This document shows, in pieces, positions 24,727 to 31,784 of a stretch of 38,281 nucleotides of DNA (the first letter of the stretch is position 1; every line of letters starts with the position of its first letter). The DNA comes from a bacterium (GTDB lineage: Bacteria > Myxococcota_A > UBA9160 > UBA6930), in contig JAAELW010000142.1 of the NCBI GenBank assembly GCA_024226235.1, positions 1 to 38,281 on the forward strand. Reading direction: 5' to 3'. A model generated the notes under the pieces. That model worked only from the letters and a program-made list of their open reading frames with translations, was not told the DNA's origin and did not search any database. The translations under genes were made by a program, and so were the position numbers.

Positions 24727-25504
24727 GGATCTCCCCAGTGATGTATCCGGAGATCCGAGGGTCGGCGAGAGAGCAGATCACCGCAGCCATCTGCTCGGGC
24801 TCTGCAATCTTCCCGGTCAGCGTCGCGCGTCCCATCGCGGCGATGCCCTCGTCCCCCACCGCGGCGAGCATCGGGGTCCTCACCGGCCCCGGGGCAATCG
24901 CGTTGATACGGGCCCGGTAGCTCGAGAACTCCCGCGCCGTGGTCTTCGTCACGGATTCGATCGCACCCTTCGCGGCGGTGTAGTCCACCTGCCCGATATT
25001 GCCGTTGCGCGCGCTCACCGACGAGAAGTTCAGGATGAAGCGGTTCACGCCGTCGTCGAGGGGCTGGTTCCCGTTCGCCTTGAACAGTGGATGCCAATGC
25101 TGGGCAGCCACCTCGCGGGTGAAGAGGAAGGTGCCGTGCAGGTGTACTGCGACGACGGCCTTGAAATCGTCGAAGGATTTCTTCGCGATGCGCGCATCCC
25201 GGGTGATGCCCGCGACGTTGACGACACCGTTGATCGCGCCTGTGGCCTCCAGCGCCGAGGCGACGGCCTTCTTCACGTCATCTTCGTCGGCGACGTTGGC
25301 CGCTGCGACGATCGGCGAGACGGGTGCCACCTCGGCGATCGCATCCCGGGCCTCCGCGAGCCGGCCCGGATCGAGATCCACGAGCACCACCTGGGCAGCG
25401 TGCTCGGCAAGTGCGGTTGCGACTGCGCGGCCGATCCCCTGGGCCGCACCCGTCACGATGTGGGTCTCGCCTTCGAAAGCTCCGTCACGCAGTACACGCG
25501 CCAT
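24695..25504 (-). CDS. Short-chain dehydrogenase/reductase, FabG-like
   Basis: The 269-residue SDR has the cofactor loop TGAAQGIG (18-25), NVAG near 96-99, and a catalytic Ser162/Tyr175/Lys179 set (SSVSARNG... then YTAAK). The C-terminus is GYITGEILQVNGGMYLD. It resembles 3-oxoacyl-ACP reductase but has an insert of about 15 residues before the catalytic Ser. The reading frame opens 13 codons further upstream, but the ATG at 25504 follows GAGGAGG (25511-25517) at 6 bp, which decides the start. It leads the operon with two zinc alcohol dehydrogenases. It is divergent from the WYL regulator, whose operator candidates lie 78-150 bp upstream. Confidence 0.9.
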   Translation of the reverse strand: MARVLRDGAFEGETHIVTGAAQGIGRAVATALAEHAAQVVLVDLDPGRLAEARDAIAEVAPVSPIVAAANVADEDDVKKAVASALEATGAINGVVNVAGITRDARIAKKSFDDFKAVVAVHLHGTFLFTREVAAQHWHPLFKANGNQPLDDGVNRFILNFSSVSARNGNIGQVDYTAAKGAIESVTKTTAREFSSYRARINAIAPGPVRTPMLAAVGDEGIAAMGRATLTGKIAEPEQMAAVICSLADPRISGYITGEILQVNGGMYLD

Positions 25505-25581
25505 CTGCGACCTCCTCGTCGTTGGAGCGGGGGAGGATGACATCCGGCGAGGTCTTCGTCAGTGCCCCTCGGGGGTGGCTT

Positions 25582-25600
25582 GCTGACATCAGATGTCAGC
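25582..25600. promoter_or_regulatory. Palindromic operator candidate 1
   Basis: GCTGACAT (25582-25589) and ATGTCAGC (25593-25600) are perfect inverted arms around CAG. The site lies 78 bp upstream of the SDR start, in the spacer shared with the WYL regulator. The same arm sequence occurs in a second site centred 52.5 bp away, which makes chance unlikely. Confidence 0.65.
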
Positions 25601-25632
25601 TAGCGGTCAGGAAAAGCCTTCTCTTTGCTACC

Positions 25633-25654
25633 TGCTGCCATAATTATGTCAGCA
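25633..25654. promoter_or_regulatory. Palindromic operator candidate 2
   Basis: TGCTGCCAT (25633-25641) and ATGTCAGCA (25646-25654) are inverted arms matching at 8 of 9 positions around AATT. It repeats the arm of candidate 1 and lies about 100 bp upstream of the WYL regulator gene. The A/T-rich centre could also be part of a promoter. Confidence 0.6.
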
Positions 25655-25754
25655 GCATTCAAGTGCGGCTCCCGCCACCGGCCATTCGCTCTGAGAGTGG
25701 TCCATGGAGCCGTCCAGAGAGGAGGAATCGAAGTGAGTTCGATGGAGGTCGCGG

Positions 25755-26456
25755 GTGCGTAGAGCTGACCGGCTCTTCCAACTGATCCAGACCCTGCGGG
25801 CCCGGCGTTTTGCCACTGGCCAGGAGCTGGCCCTGGAGCTCGGCGTCTCCAAGCGCACGCTCTACCGAGATGTCCAGGATCTCCAGCGCTCCGGCGTACC
25901 GATTCGGGGCGAGGCTGGGGTGGGCTACCGGCTGGATCGAGGTTTCGAGCTGCCTCCGCTCACGTTCACCACCGAAGAGCTCGAGGGCCTGGCGCTGGGC
26001 GCACGCATCGTGGCTGCCTGGGGGGACGTCGAGCTCGGGAAGGCGGTGGCTTCTGCGGTTTCGAAGATCGAGGCGGTCATCCCGCCCCGTTTGCGCGAGG
26101 CCCTGCTCCAAGCACCGCTCTTCGCGCCCGGCTACGCCGGTGCCGCCGCCCGCGCCCGGCACCTGGATCTGCTGCGTCGGGCGATCGGCGAGACCGAGAT
26201 CGTCCAGCTCCGCTACACGCGAGAGGATGGCCAGGCCAGCGTTCGTGACATCCGTCCCCTCGGTCTCTACTTCTGGGGAAGCAAGTGGACGTTGGCCGCC
26301 TGGTGCGAGCTGCGTCAGGACTATCGCAGCTTCCGCCCCGACCGGATGCAGACGGTCGATCGCACCGGTCGCCGCTTCGACCCCGCCGACGGGCCGAGCC
26401 TGAAGGAGTACCTCGCGCGCACCGAAGCCGAAGACCAGGAATGGTCCATCTCCTAA
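25755..26456 (+). CDS. HTH/WYL-domain transcriptional regulator (YafY/DeoR type)
   Basis: The 233-residue regulator has an N-terminal winged helix (residues about 1-60: [14 protein letters not shown], then [12 protein letters not shown]). A WYL-type ligand or nucleic-acid sensing domain occupies about 130-215, with [20 protein letters not shown] as its core. The start is the GTG at 25755, with GGAGG at 25744-25748 six bases upstream. It is divergent from the SDR/ADH operon and two palindromes of the same sequence lie between, so it probably controls that operon and itself. The 3' end overlaps the stop of convergent msrA by 4 bp. Confidence 0.88.
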   Translation: MRRADRLFQLIQTLRARRFATGQELALELGVSKRTLYRDVQDLQRSGVPIRGEAGVGYRLDRGFELPPLTFTTEELEGLALGARIVAAWGDVELGKAVASAVSKIEAVIPPRLREALLQAPLFAPGYAGAAARARHLDLLRRAIGETEIVQLRYTREDGQASVRDIRPLGLYFWGSKWTLAAWCELRQDYRSFRPDRMQTVDRTGRRFDPADGPSLKEYLARTEAEDQEWSIS

Positions 26457-27046
26457 CGGGATCTCTTGTCCAGGTATTGCTGGTGGTAGTCTTCGGCGTA
26501 GTAGAAGGGGCCGGCCTCCTGGATCTCAGTGGTGATCTCGCCGTAGTCTGTGGCTGCGAGCCGCTTGGCAAATGCTTCCCGGGAGGTTTCGGCCTGTAGT
26601 CTCTGTGCGTCCCCGAGGACGTAGATGCCCGAGCGGTACTGGGTGCCTACATCACCACCTTGGCGCATGCCCTGGGTTGGATCGTGGCCCTCCCAGAAGA
26701 TGCGGAGCATCTCGGCGAAGGATGTGCGGCCGGGATCGAAGGCCACGCGCACGACCTCGCTATGCCCCGTCAACCCGCTGCAGACCTCTTCGTAGGTCGG
26801 ATTCGGTGTAAACCCCGCCGTGTAGCCCACGGCTGTCGTCCATACTCCGTCCCTCAGCCAGAACCGCTTCTCGGCACCCCAGAAACAACCCATACCAAAC
26901 AAAGCCAGTTCGAGATTCTCGGGAAAAGGGGGCAGGATCGGGTGGTCGAGCACTGTATGCCTGTTCGTCACCGGCATCTTCGCCTCGCGGCCGGGCAGCG
27001 CGTGCTTCCGGGGCGGCATCTCGGTCTTCCTCGACAAGAGCGCCAT
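26453..27046 (-). CDS. msrA: Peptide methionine sulfoxide reductase A
   Basis: The 197-residue protein has the MsrA active site [10 protein letters not shown] (catalytic Cys54), then [24 protein letters not shown] and the conserved end [13 protein letters not shown]. It reduces methionine-S-sulfoxide in proteins using thioredoxin. The N-terminus is longer than the catalytic core by about 45 basic residues without a signal peptide. The frame is open 34 codons further upstream, but the ATG at 27046 is preceded by GGAGG. It is divergent from the exonuclease III gene with 76 bp between, and convergent with the WYL regulator. Confidence 0.95.
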   Translation of the reverse strand: MALLSRKTEMPPRKHALPGREAKMPVTNRHTVLDHPILPPFPENLELALFGMGCFWGAEKRFWLRDGVWTTAVGYTAGFTPNPTYEEVCSGLTGHSEVVRVAFDPGRTSFAEMLRIFWEGHDPTQGMRQGGDVGTQYRSGIYVLGDAQRLQAETSREAFAKRLAATDYGEITTEIQEAGPFYYAEDYHQQYLDKRSR

Positions 27047-27122
27047 GTGGGAACCTCCGCACCGACAATAACCCCAACCCGCGCTGTTATCCTCCGCCGA
27101 TGACCCCGAAGGGCCTCTGCCA

Positions 27123-27887
27123 TTGAAGATCGCCACCTGGAACGTCAACGGCCTGCGGGCGCGGCTCGACTTCGTGCTCCATTGGTTGGCGGCCCGCGAG
27201 CCCGACGTCGTCGGTCTCCAGGAGTTGAAGCTCCAGGACGACCAGTTCCCTCACGAGGTGTTCGAGCGCGTCGGCTACCGGGCCGTGACCCATGGTCAGA
27301 AGGCCTGGAACGGAGTGGCCATCCTGAGCCGCAAACCCATCACCCTGGTGCAGGCAGGACTGCCGGGTCAGGAGGGTCTTGGTGCGCGACTGATCACCGG
27401 GGAGGTGGAGGGTCTGACCTTCACCACCGTCTATTGCCCGAACGGCAAGAACATCGACCACGACGACTACCCGCGAAAGCTCGCCTGGTTCGACGCGCTG
27501 GCCGACCATCTCGGGGCGCCCACCGAGCCTTCTGTGGTGTGTGGCGATTTCAACATCTGTCCAACCGCACTCGATAGCTGGAACGCGGCGGAGTTCGCCG
27601 GCCAGATCCATCACTCCGATGCCGAACGGGTACGTATGGATCGCATCGCGAACCAGGGATGGATGGATCTCTACCGCTCACTCCATCCAGAGGAGCAGGC
27701 CTTCTCCTGGTGGGACTATCGGGGCGGCTCCTTTCACCGAGGTCGCGGTTTGAGAATCGATTTCGTGCTGGGCACGGAGAAAGTGCGCGAGCGCACTCGC
27801 GCTGTGATGATCGACCGGGACTACCGCAAGAAGCATGAAGGCCTGACTGCCTCGGACCATGCCCCGGTGATCGCTGAGCTCGCGTAG
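27123..27887 (+). CDS. xthA: Exodeoxyribonuclease III (AP endonuclease)
   Basis: The 254-residue enzyme of the exonuclease/endonuclease/phosphatase fold starts [13 protein letters not shown]. It has the metal-binding Glu in [35 protein letters not shown] and the C-terminal [10 protein letters not shown]. It cuts DNA at abasic sites and degrades 3' ends in base-excision repair. The start is a TTG, which fits the family alignment exactly; a GAAGGG box lies about 11 bases upstream. An out-of-frame ATG at 27100 opens an 8-codon frame that ends over the TTG. The Gfo/Idh gene follows after 14 bp on the same strand. Confidence 0.93.
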   Translation: MKIATWNVNGLRARLDFVLHWLAAREPDVVGLQELKLQDDQFPHEVFERVGYRAVTHGQKAWNGVAILSRKPITLVQAGLPGQEGLGARLITGEVEGLTFTTVYCPNGKNIDHDDYPRKLAWFDALADHLGAPTEPSVVCGDFNICPTALDSWNAAEFAGQIHHSDAERVRMDRIANQGWMDLYRSLHPEEQAFSWWDYRGGSFHRGRGLRIDFVLGTEKVRERTRAVMIDRDYRKKHEGLTASDHAPVIAELA

Positions 27888-27901
27888 CCTAGGCTCTCGC
27901 G

Positions 27902-28942
27902 ATGCCGTCCATTCCCTCGAACATCCTCGGGTTCGGCATCCTGGGGGCCGCGAAGATCGCTCCGAAGGCATTGGTCGCGCCCTGCGCCGAGCACCCCGCT
28001 GCCCGGGTCGTGGCCGTCGCGGCGCGGGAGCCGAGTCGGGCCCGGGCCTTTGCGGACACCCACGCCATTGCCCACGTTTCGGAGAGCTACGAAGCGCTGC
28101 TTGCCAGAGACGACGTCGATGCCGTCTACAACCCGCTTCCGAACGCCCTTCACGGCCCCTGGACCCTGGCAGCTCTTCGAGCCGGGAAACACGTGCTGTG
28201 CGAGAAGCCTCTTGCCGCAAACGCAGACGAAGCCCTGCAGCTCTTCGACGAGGCCGAGCGCCGCGGCCTGCTGCTGATGGAGGCGATTCACTACCCCTAC
28301 CATCCGGTGGCCCAGCACCTGGTTCAGGTCTGCCGCGGGAAGGGGGAGGGCGGCTCCTTGCTCGGTCCGCTGGAAGAGCTGGAGGCGGTCTTCAGCGCAC
28401 CCATTCCCGAAGAGGACATCCGCTTCGATCCATCCCTGGCGGGCGGCGTCACGATGGATCTCGGCTGCTACACGCTGCACGTGCTGCGCATGGCCACCGG
28501 GCAGGAGCCGGAGCAGATCACGGCCGAAGCAAAGCAGGGCCCGCCGGGTATCGATGTGCGGATGCAGGCCGAGCTCCGTTTTCCGGGCGGCGCAGTCGGT
28601 CGCATGCGCACGGGAATGGGCCGGGGAACGCCCTTCGAGACGGTCTTCAGGGCCCGAGGCCCGGGCGGGCGGCTGGAAGTGACCCGTTTTCAGGCGCCGA
28701 TGATCGGGCACGAGATCACCTTGACGCTCGACGGATGCGAAGCGGAACGTCAGGAACTCACCCGACGTCCGACCTTCGCCTACCAGCTCGAGGCCTTCTT
28801 GACCCTGCTCGAAACGGGTCCGCCCTACGCTCCGACCTTCGGGGGGCGCGCCGACACCCTTGGGAACATGCAGACGATCGATCGGGTGTACGAGGCCGCC
28901 GGGCTCCCGCGTCGTGCTGCTCTAGGTGCAGGGGAAGGCTGA
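27902..28942 (+). CDS. Gfo/Idh/MocA-family NAD(P)-dependent oxidoreductase
   Basis: The 346-residue protein has an N-terminal Rossmann fold (FGILGAAKIAPKAL), the signature AGKHVLCEKPLAANADEA whose Lys (in EKP) is catalytic in the family, and a C-terminal substrate domain with GGVTMDLGCYTLHVLR. Members oxidise or reduce sugars, inositols or dihydrodiols; the D-xylose/trans-dihydrodiol-dehydrogenase-like branch is the closest in appearance. It lies 14 bp after xthA and may be cotranscribed. The CpxR-box-like element starts 8 bp after its stop codon. Confidence 0.88.
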   Translation: MPSIPSNILGFGILGAAKIAPKALVAPCAEHPAARVVAVAAREPSRARAFADTHAIAHVSESYEALLARDDVDAVYNPLPNALHGPWTLAALRAGKHVLCEKPLAANADEALQLFDEAERRGLLLMEAIHYPYHPVAQHLVQVCRGKGEGGSLLGPLEELEAVFSAPIPEEDIRFDPSLAGGVTMDLGCYTLHVLRMATGQEPEQITAEAKQGPPGIDVRMQAELRFPGGAVGRMRTGMGRGTPFETVFRARGPGGRLEVTRFQAPMIGHEITLTLDGCEAERQELTRRPTFAYQLEAFLTLLETGPPYAPTFGGRADTLGNMQTIDRVYEAAGLPRRAALGAGEG

Positions 28943-28949
28943 GCCCGGC

Positions 28950-28964
28950 TTTACACTTCTTTAC
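28950..28964. promoter_or_regulatory. CpxR-box-like direct repeat
   Basis: TTTAC-ACTTC-TTTAC is the exact reverse complement of the enterobacterial CpxR box pattern GTAAA-N5-GTAAA. It lies 66 bp upstream of the CpxP/Spy-like gene, which is followed by a CpxR-like regulator gene. This suggests direct activation of the module by its own regulator, although the box was defined in distant bacteria. Confidence 0.6.
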
Positions 28965-29030
28965 CTGCCCGAACAGCTCCCGACACCATTGCCGCCGATA
29001 CTCCTGGTCAAGCGCCCGGGAGGAAACGAG

Positions 29031-29522
29031 ATGAGACGCAGACTCTTGATCGGTTCGGCAGTATTCGGCCTGCTCGGCCTGACGGTGCTCACGGCCAGCG
29101 CCTGCGGCAGGCATCACGGCCCCGGCCCTCATGGCATGTTCCATGGGGACGAGGAGATCGATCTGGATCATCTCCGCCACGGTGCACGTTGGATGCTGCG
29201 CAGTGCCGACCCCACTGACGAACAGCTCGACGAAATCGCCATCCTTGCGAAGGGGGCGATCGAGGAGCTGCGTGGTCTCCACGAGGGGCGTGACGCCCAT
29301 CGCGCAGAGATCGCGGCGGCATTTTCGGGGGATGCGGTGGATCGCGACGCCCTCGAGCGGCTGCGGAGTGAGGCCCTTGCCCGGATGGAGGACGGCTCCA
29401 AGCAGGTCGTGGAGGTGCTCGTCCAGGTCGCCGAGGTGCTGACACCTGAGCAGCGCGCCACGCTGATCGCCGAGCACGAGAAGCGCCGCGGCAGTCACGG
29501 CCGCGGGCACGGCTGGCACTGA
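29031..29522 (+). CDS. CpxP/Spy-type periplasmic protein, His-rich
   Basis: The 163-residue exported protein has a signal peptide ending TASAC (C25, possibly a weak lipobox), a helical body and two LTxxQ-like motifs: PTDEQ (61-65) and LTPEQ (137-141), the hallmark of the Spy/CpxP family. Histidine-rich segments flank the body (GRHHGPGPHGMFH and the C-terminal GRGHGWH), suggesting metal binding. CpxP-type proteins sense misfolded envelope proteins or metals and restrain the sensor kinase. The ATG at 29031 follows GGAGGAAAC. The gene lies directly upstream of the CpxR/CpxA-like pair and downstream of a CpxR-box-like element. Confidence 0.82.
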   Translation: MRRRLLIGSAVFGLLGLTVLTASACGRHHGPGPHGMFHGDEEIDLDHLRHGARWMLRSADPTDEQLDEIAILAKGAIEELRGLHEGRDAHRAEIAAAFSGDAVDRDALERLRSEALARMEDGSKQVVEVLVQVAEVLTPEQRATLIAEHEKRRGSHGRGHGWH

Positions 29523-29536
29523 GTTCGAGGGTCGAA

Positions 29537-29563
29537 GCACGGCCGGCTGCCGGCCGGCCGTGC
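29537..29563. repeat. Perfect 11-bp hairpin between the CpxP-like and regulator genes
   Basis: GCACGGCCGGC (29537-29547) pairs perfectly with GCCGGCCGTGC (29553-29563) around a 5-base loop. It starts 15 bp after the stop of the CpxP-like gene. No T-run follows, so it may reduce read-through or stabilise the upstream message rather than terminate fully. Confidence 0.55.
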
Positions 29564-29635
29564 GACGGATCCGCGGAAGCTCGGTCTCCCCAGGCAGGGC
29601 TGGCGCCCGACGAGAAGTCGAAGCACGGTCTCGGG

Positions 29636-30361
29636 GTGGCGCCTCGCATCCTGCTGATCGACGACGACGTGGAGCTCTCCCGCATGCTCGCCGACTATCT
29701 CGGAGAAGCCGGCTTCGAGGTCGGTATCCGTGGGACCGTGCGGGACGGACTTGCCCTGCTGAATGGAGCCACGACCTCTCCCGACCTGCTGATCCTCGAC
29801 GTGATGCTCCCCGACGGCGACGGCCTCGACCTGTGCCGGCGAATCCGCGCCGGAGAGGCCGGCGACGAGGCCGCGGTGCTGCCGATCCTGATGCTCACTG
29901 CGCGTGGCGACGAGACCGACCGTATCGTCGGCCTCGAGCTTGGCGCGGACGACTACCTGCCGAAGCCCTTCAACCCCCGGGAGTTATTGGCCAGACTGCG
30001 AGCGGTACTGCGGCGGGGGCGCGTCGAGCCCGGCGCAGATCGGATCGAACGCTTCGGGCGGTTGGAGATCGACCGGGGTGCGCGGAAGGTCCGCATCGAC
30101 GGAGAGCAGCGCGAACTCACGAGCCACCAGTTCACACTGCTCTGTGTGCTCTCCGAGCAGCCTGGCCGAGTCCTCAGTCGCGACGTGATCATGGCGCGGC
30201 TCGCCGGTCGCGATCTCGAGGCCTTCGATCGCAGTATCGATGTCCACATTTCGCGGATTCGCGCGGCTATCGAAGACGACCCTCGCAAGCCGCGGCGCAT
30301 CCTCACGGTGCGCGGTGCGGGCTATGTGTTCGCGTCGAAGCAGGATGAGCCCGAGCCGTGA
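29636..30361 (+). CDS. CpxR-like OmpR-family response regulator
   Basis: The 241-residue regulator has a receiver domain (acidic pocket DDD at 9-11, phospho-acceptor D55 in LLILDVMLPD, K110 in DDYLPKPFN) and a C-terminal winged helix. The segments TARGDETDRIVGLELGADDY, FTLLCVL, VLSRDVIMARLAGR and FDRSIDVHISRIR match E. coli CpxR closely from memory, including the recognition-helix region. It should bind DNA as a dimer after phosphorylation by the adjacent kinase. The start is a GTG with a poor ribosome site. The 3' end overlaps the kinase GTG by 4 bp. A CpxR-box-like repeat upstream of the CpxP-like gene is its likely target. Confidence 0.92.
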   Translation: MAPRILLIDDDVELSRMLADYLGEAGFEVGIRGTVRDGLALLNGATTSPDLLILDVMLPDGDGLDLCRRIRAGEAGDEAAVLPILMLTARGDETDRIVGLELGADDYLPKPFNPRELLARLRAVLRRGRVEPGADRIERFGRLEIDRGARKVRIDGEQRELTSHQFTLLCVLSEQPGRVLSRDVIMARLAGRDLEAFDRSIDVHISRIRAAIEDDPRKPRRILTVRGAGYVFASKQDEPEP

Positions 30362-31728
30362 GTCGACTCTCCCTGCGCATCTACCTGGCCTTCCTGGCGG
30401 TCGTGCTGGTCTTCTTCCTGCTCTCGGCGCTGCTATTCCGGGCTGTGGATCGCGGATCGGGAGGCCGGCCACTGAGGGAGCTCACGGTCGCAGCGGAGCT
30501 GCTCGTATCTCCCGAGGAGGATGATCCCGAGGATCTGCAGAGGCGGTTGGAGCGCCTGGCTCGGGATTTCGACGCCGGGCTCGCCGTCTTCGACGAGAGC
30601 GGGCGCCGACTGGCCGAGGCCGGACCGTTCGTGCCACTCCCGCGCTTCGACGAGGAACGCGCCCATTGGCTGCGCGGCGGCTTCCGAGGGTCGCCGGCGG
30701 CAGCGATCCCCCTGGCAAGCGGGCATTGGGTCGTGTTGAAGCTCGCTCATGGCCGTGGCGGCGGCTGGCACGTGTTGCTGGTGCTCGCCGCCTTCGCGCT
30801 GGCCCTCGGTGTCGGTGCCTATCCGGTGGCGCGTGGCATCACCGGGCGGCTCGAGCGCCTCTCCTCGAGCGTGGACGCATTCGGACAAGGCGAGCTGACC
30901 GCTCGGGCGTCGATCGAGGGGCGCGACGAGGTCGCGAAGCTTGCCGAATCATTCAACCGCACGGCGCAGCGCATCGAATCGCTGGTCGGAGCGCAACGGA
31001 CGCTGCTTGTCAGCGCCTCCCACGAGTTGCGCTCGCCTCTCGCGCGGCTGCGCATCGCCGTCGAGATCCTCGGCAGTGGAACCGACCTCTCCCGGGAGCG
31101 GCTTGCTGAGCTTCGCCGTCAAGTGGCCGGTGATGTGGCCGCACTCGATGCCGGGGTCGAAGAGTTGCTGGTGGTCAGCCGGCTCGATCTGCTCGACCCG
31201 ACGACCGGCCATGAACAGGTCGACTTGCTCGCGCTGGCCGCGGAAGAAGCGGCGCGGGCGGAAAGCGAGATCGAGGTCGTCGGTCCAAGGCAGGGAGTAC
31301 CTCCACTGTCAGGGGATGCTCTCAGTTTGCGCCACATGCTCCGCAACTTGATCGCGAATGCCGAGCGCCACGCTCCGGGTTGCCCGACAGAGATCCGGAT
31401 CGAGCCACTCTCCGACGGGCAGGGCCTACGCGTCTGTGTTGCAGACCGCGGGCCCGGTATTCCCGCAGAGCAGCAGGAGGCCGTGTTCGACGCTTTCACC
31501 AGGGGCCGCGGCGACGGAGCGTCCGGCGGGCTGGGACTGGGCCGCGGCGACGGAGCGTCCGGCGGGCTGGGACTGGGCCGCAGCAACGGAGCGTCCGGTG
31601 GGCTGGGACTGGGTCTCGCGATCGTGCGTCAGGTGGCGCGGCATCACGGAGGAGAAGCCCGGGCGAAGCGCCGTGAAGGCGGAGGCACGTTGATCGAGGT
31701 CGATCTGAGGGGCCGGCTCGAATCATAG
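30358..31728 (+). CDS. CpxA-like sensor histidine kinase with triplicated ATP-lid segment
   Basis: The 456-residue membrane kinase has a first helix at about 8-28 and a periplasmic sensor of about 110 residues. A second helix (about 139-158) leads to a HAMP domain, then SASHELRSPLARLR (phospho-acceptor H222), the N box NLIANAERH and the G1 box DRGPGIP. In the G2 lid, a 12-residue unit R-[GS]-[DN]-GASGGLGLG occurs three times in a row (about 383-418) before GLAIVRQVA. One copy is the family norm. The GTG start overlaps the regulator stop. It probably senses envelope stress with the CpxP-like protein. Whether the extended lid leaves it active is unknown. Confidence 0.92.
   Translation: MSRLSLRIYLAFLAVVLVFFLLSALLFRAVDRGSGGRPLRELTVAAELLVSPEEDDPEDLQRRLERLARDFDAGLAVFDESGRRLAEAGPFVPLPRFDEERAHWLRGGFRGSPAAAIPLASGHWVVLKLAHGRGGGWHVLLVLAAFALALGVGAYPVARGITGRLERLSSSVDAFGQGELTARASIEGRDEVAKLAESFNRTAQRIESLVGAQRTLLVSASHELRSPLARLRIAVEILGSGTDLSRERLAELRRQVAGDVAALDAGVEELLVVSRLDLLDPTTGHEQVDLLALAAEEAARAESEIEVVGPRQGVPPLSGDALSLRHMLRNLIANAERHAPGCPTEIRIEPLSDGQGLRVCVADRGPGIPAEQQEAVFDAFTRGRGDGASGGLGLGRGDGASGGLGLGRSNGASGGLGLGLAIVRQVARHHGGEARAKRREGGGTLIEVDLRGRLES
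31504..31611 (+). repeat. 36-bp in-frame tandem repeat, three copies, inside the kinase gene
   Basis: Units lie at 31504-31539, 31540-31575 and 31576-31611. Units 1 and 2 are identical and unit 3 differs at three positions. Each encodes 12 residues, so copy number can change without breaking the frame. The identity of two units points to recent duplication or ongoing slippage or recombination. Confidence 0.95.
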
Positions 31729-31784
31729 AGAAGCACCCCAGGGTGAATTCGCCTGCGCCCTTCGGAACGCCCTACACTCTCCGG

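Noticed and set aside
24446-25540. 364-codon plus-strand frame
   Set aside because: Antisense to the SDR and ADH genes; high-GC codon shadow.
27100-27126. 8-codon frame (MTPKGLCH) overlapping the xthA start
   Set aside because: It could be a leader peptide, but there is no ribosome site and no known regulatory pattern.
29560-30348. 262-codon plus-strand frame
   Set aside because: Out-of-frame shadow of the CpxR-like regulator gene; Arg-rich.
31504-31611. CRISPR-like repeat array
   Set aside because: Units are directly adjacent without spacers, in frame and inside a kinase gene, so this is a coding tandem repeat.
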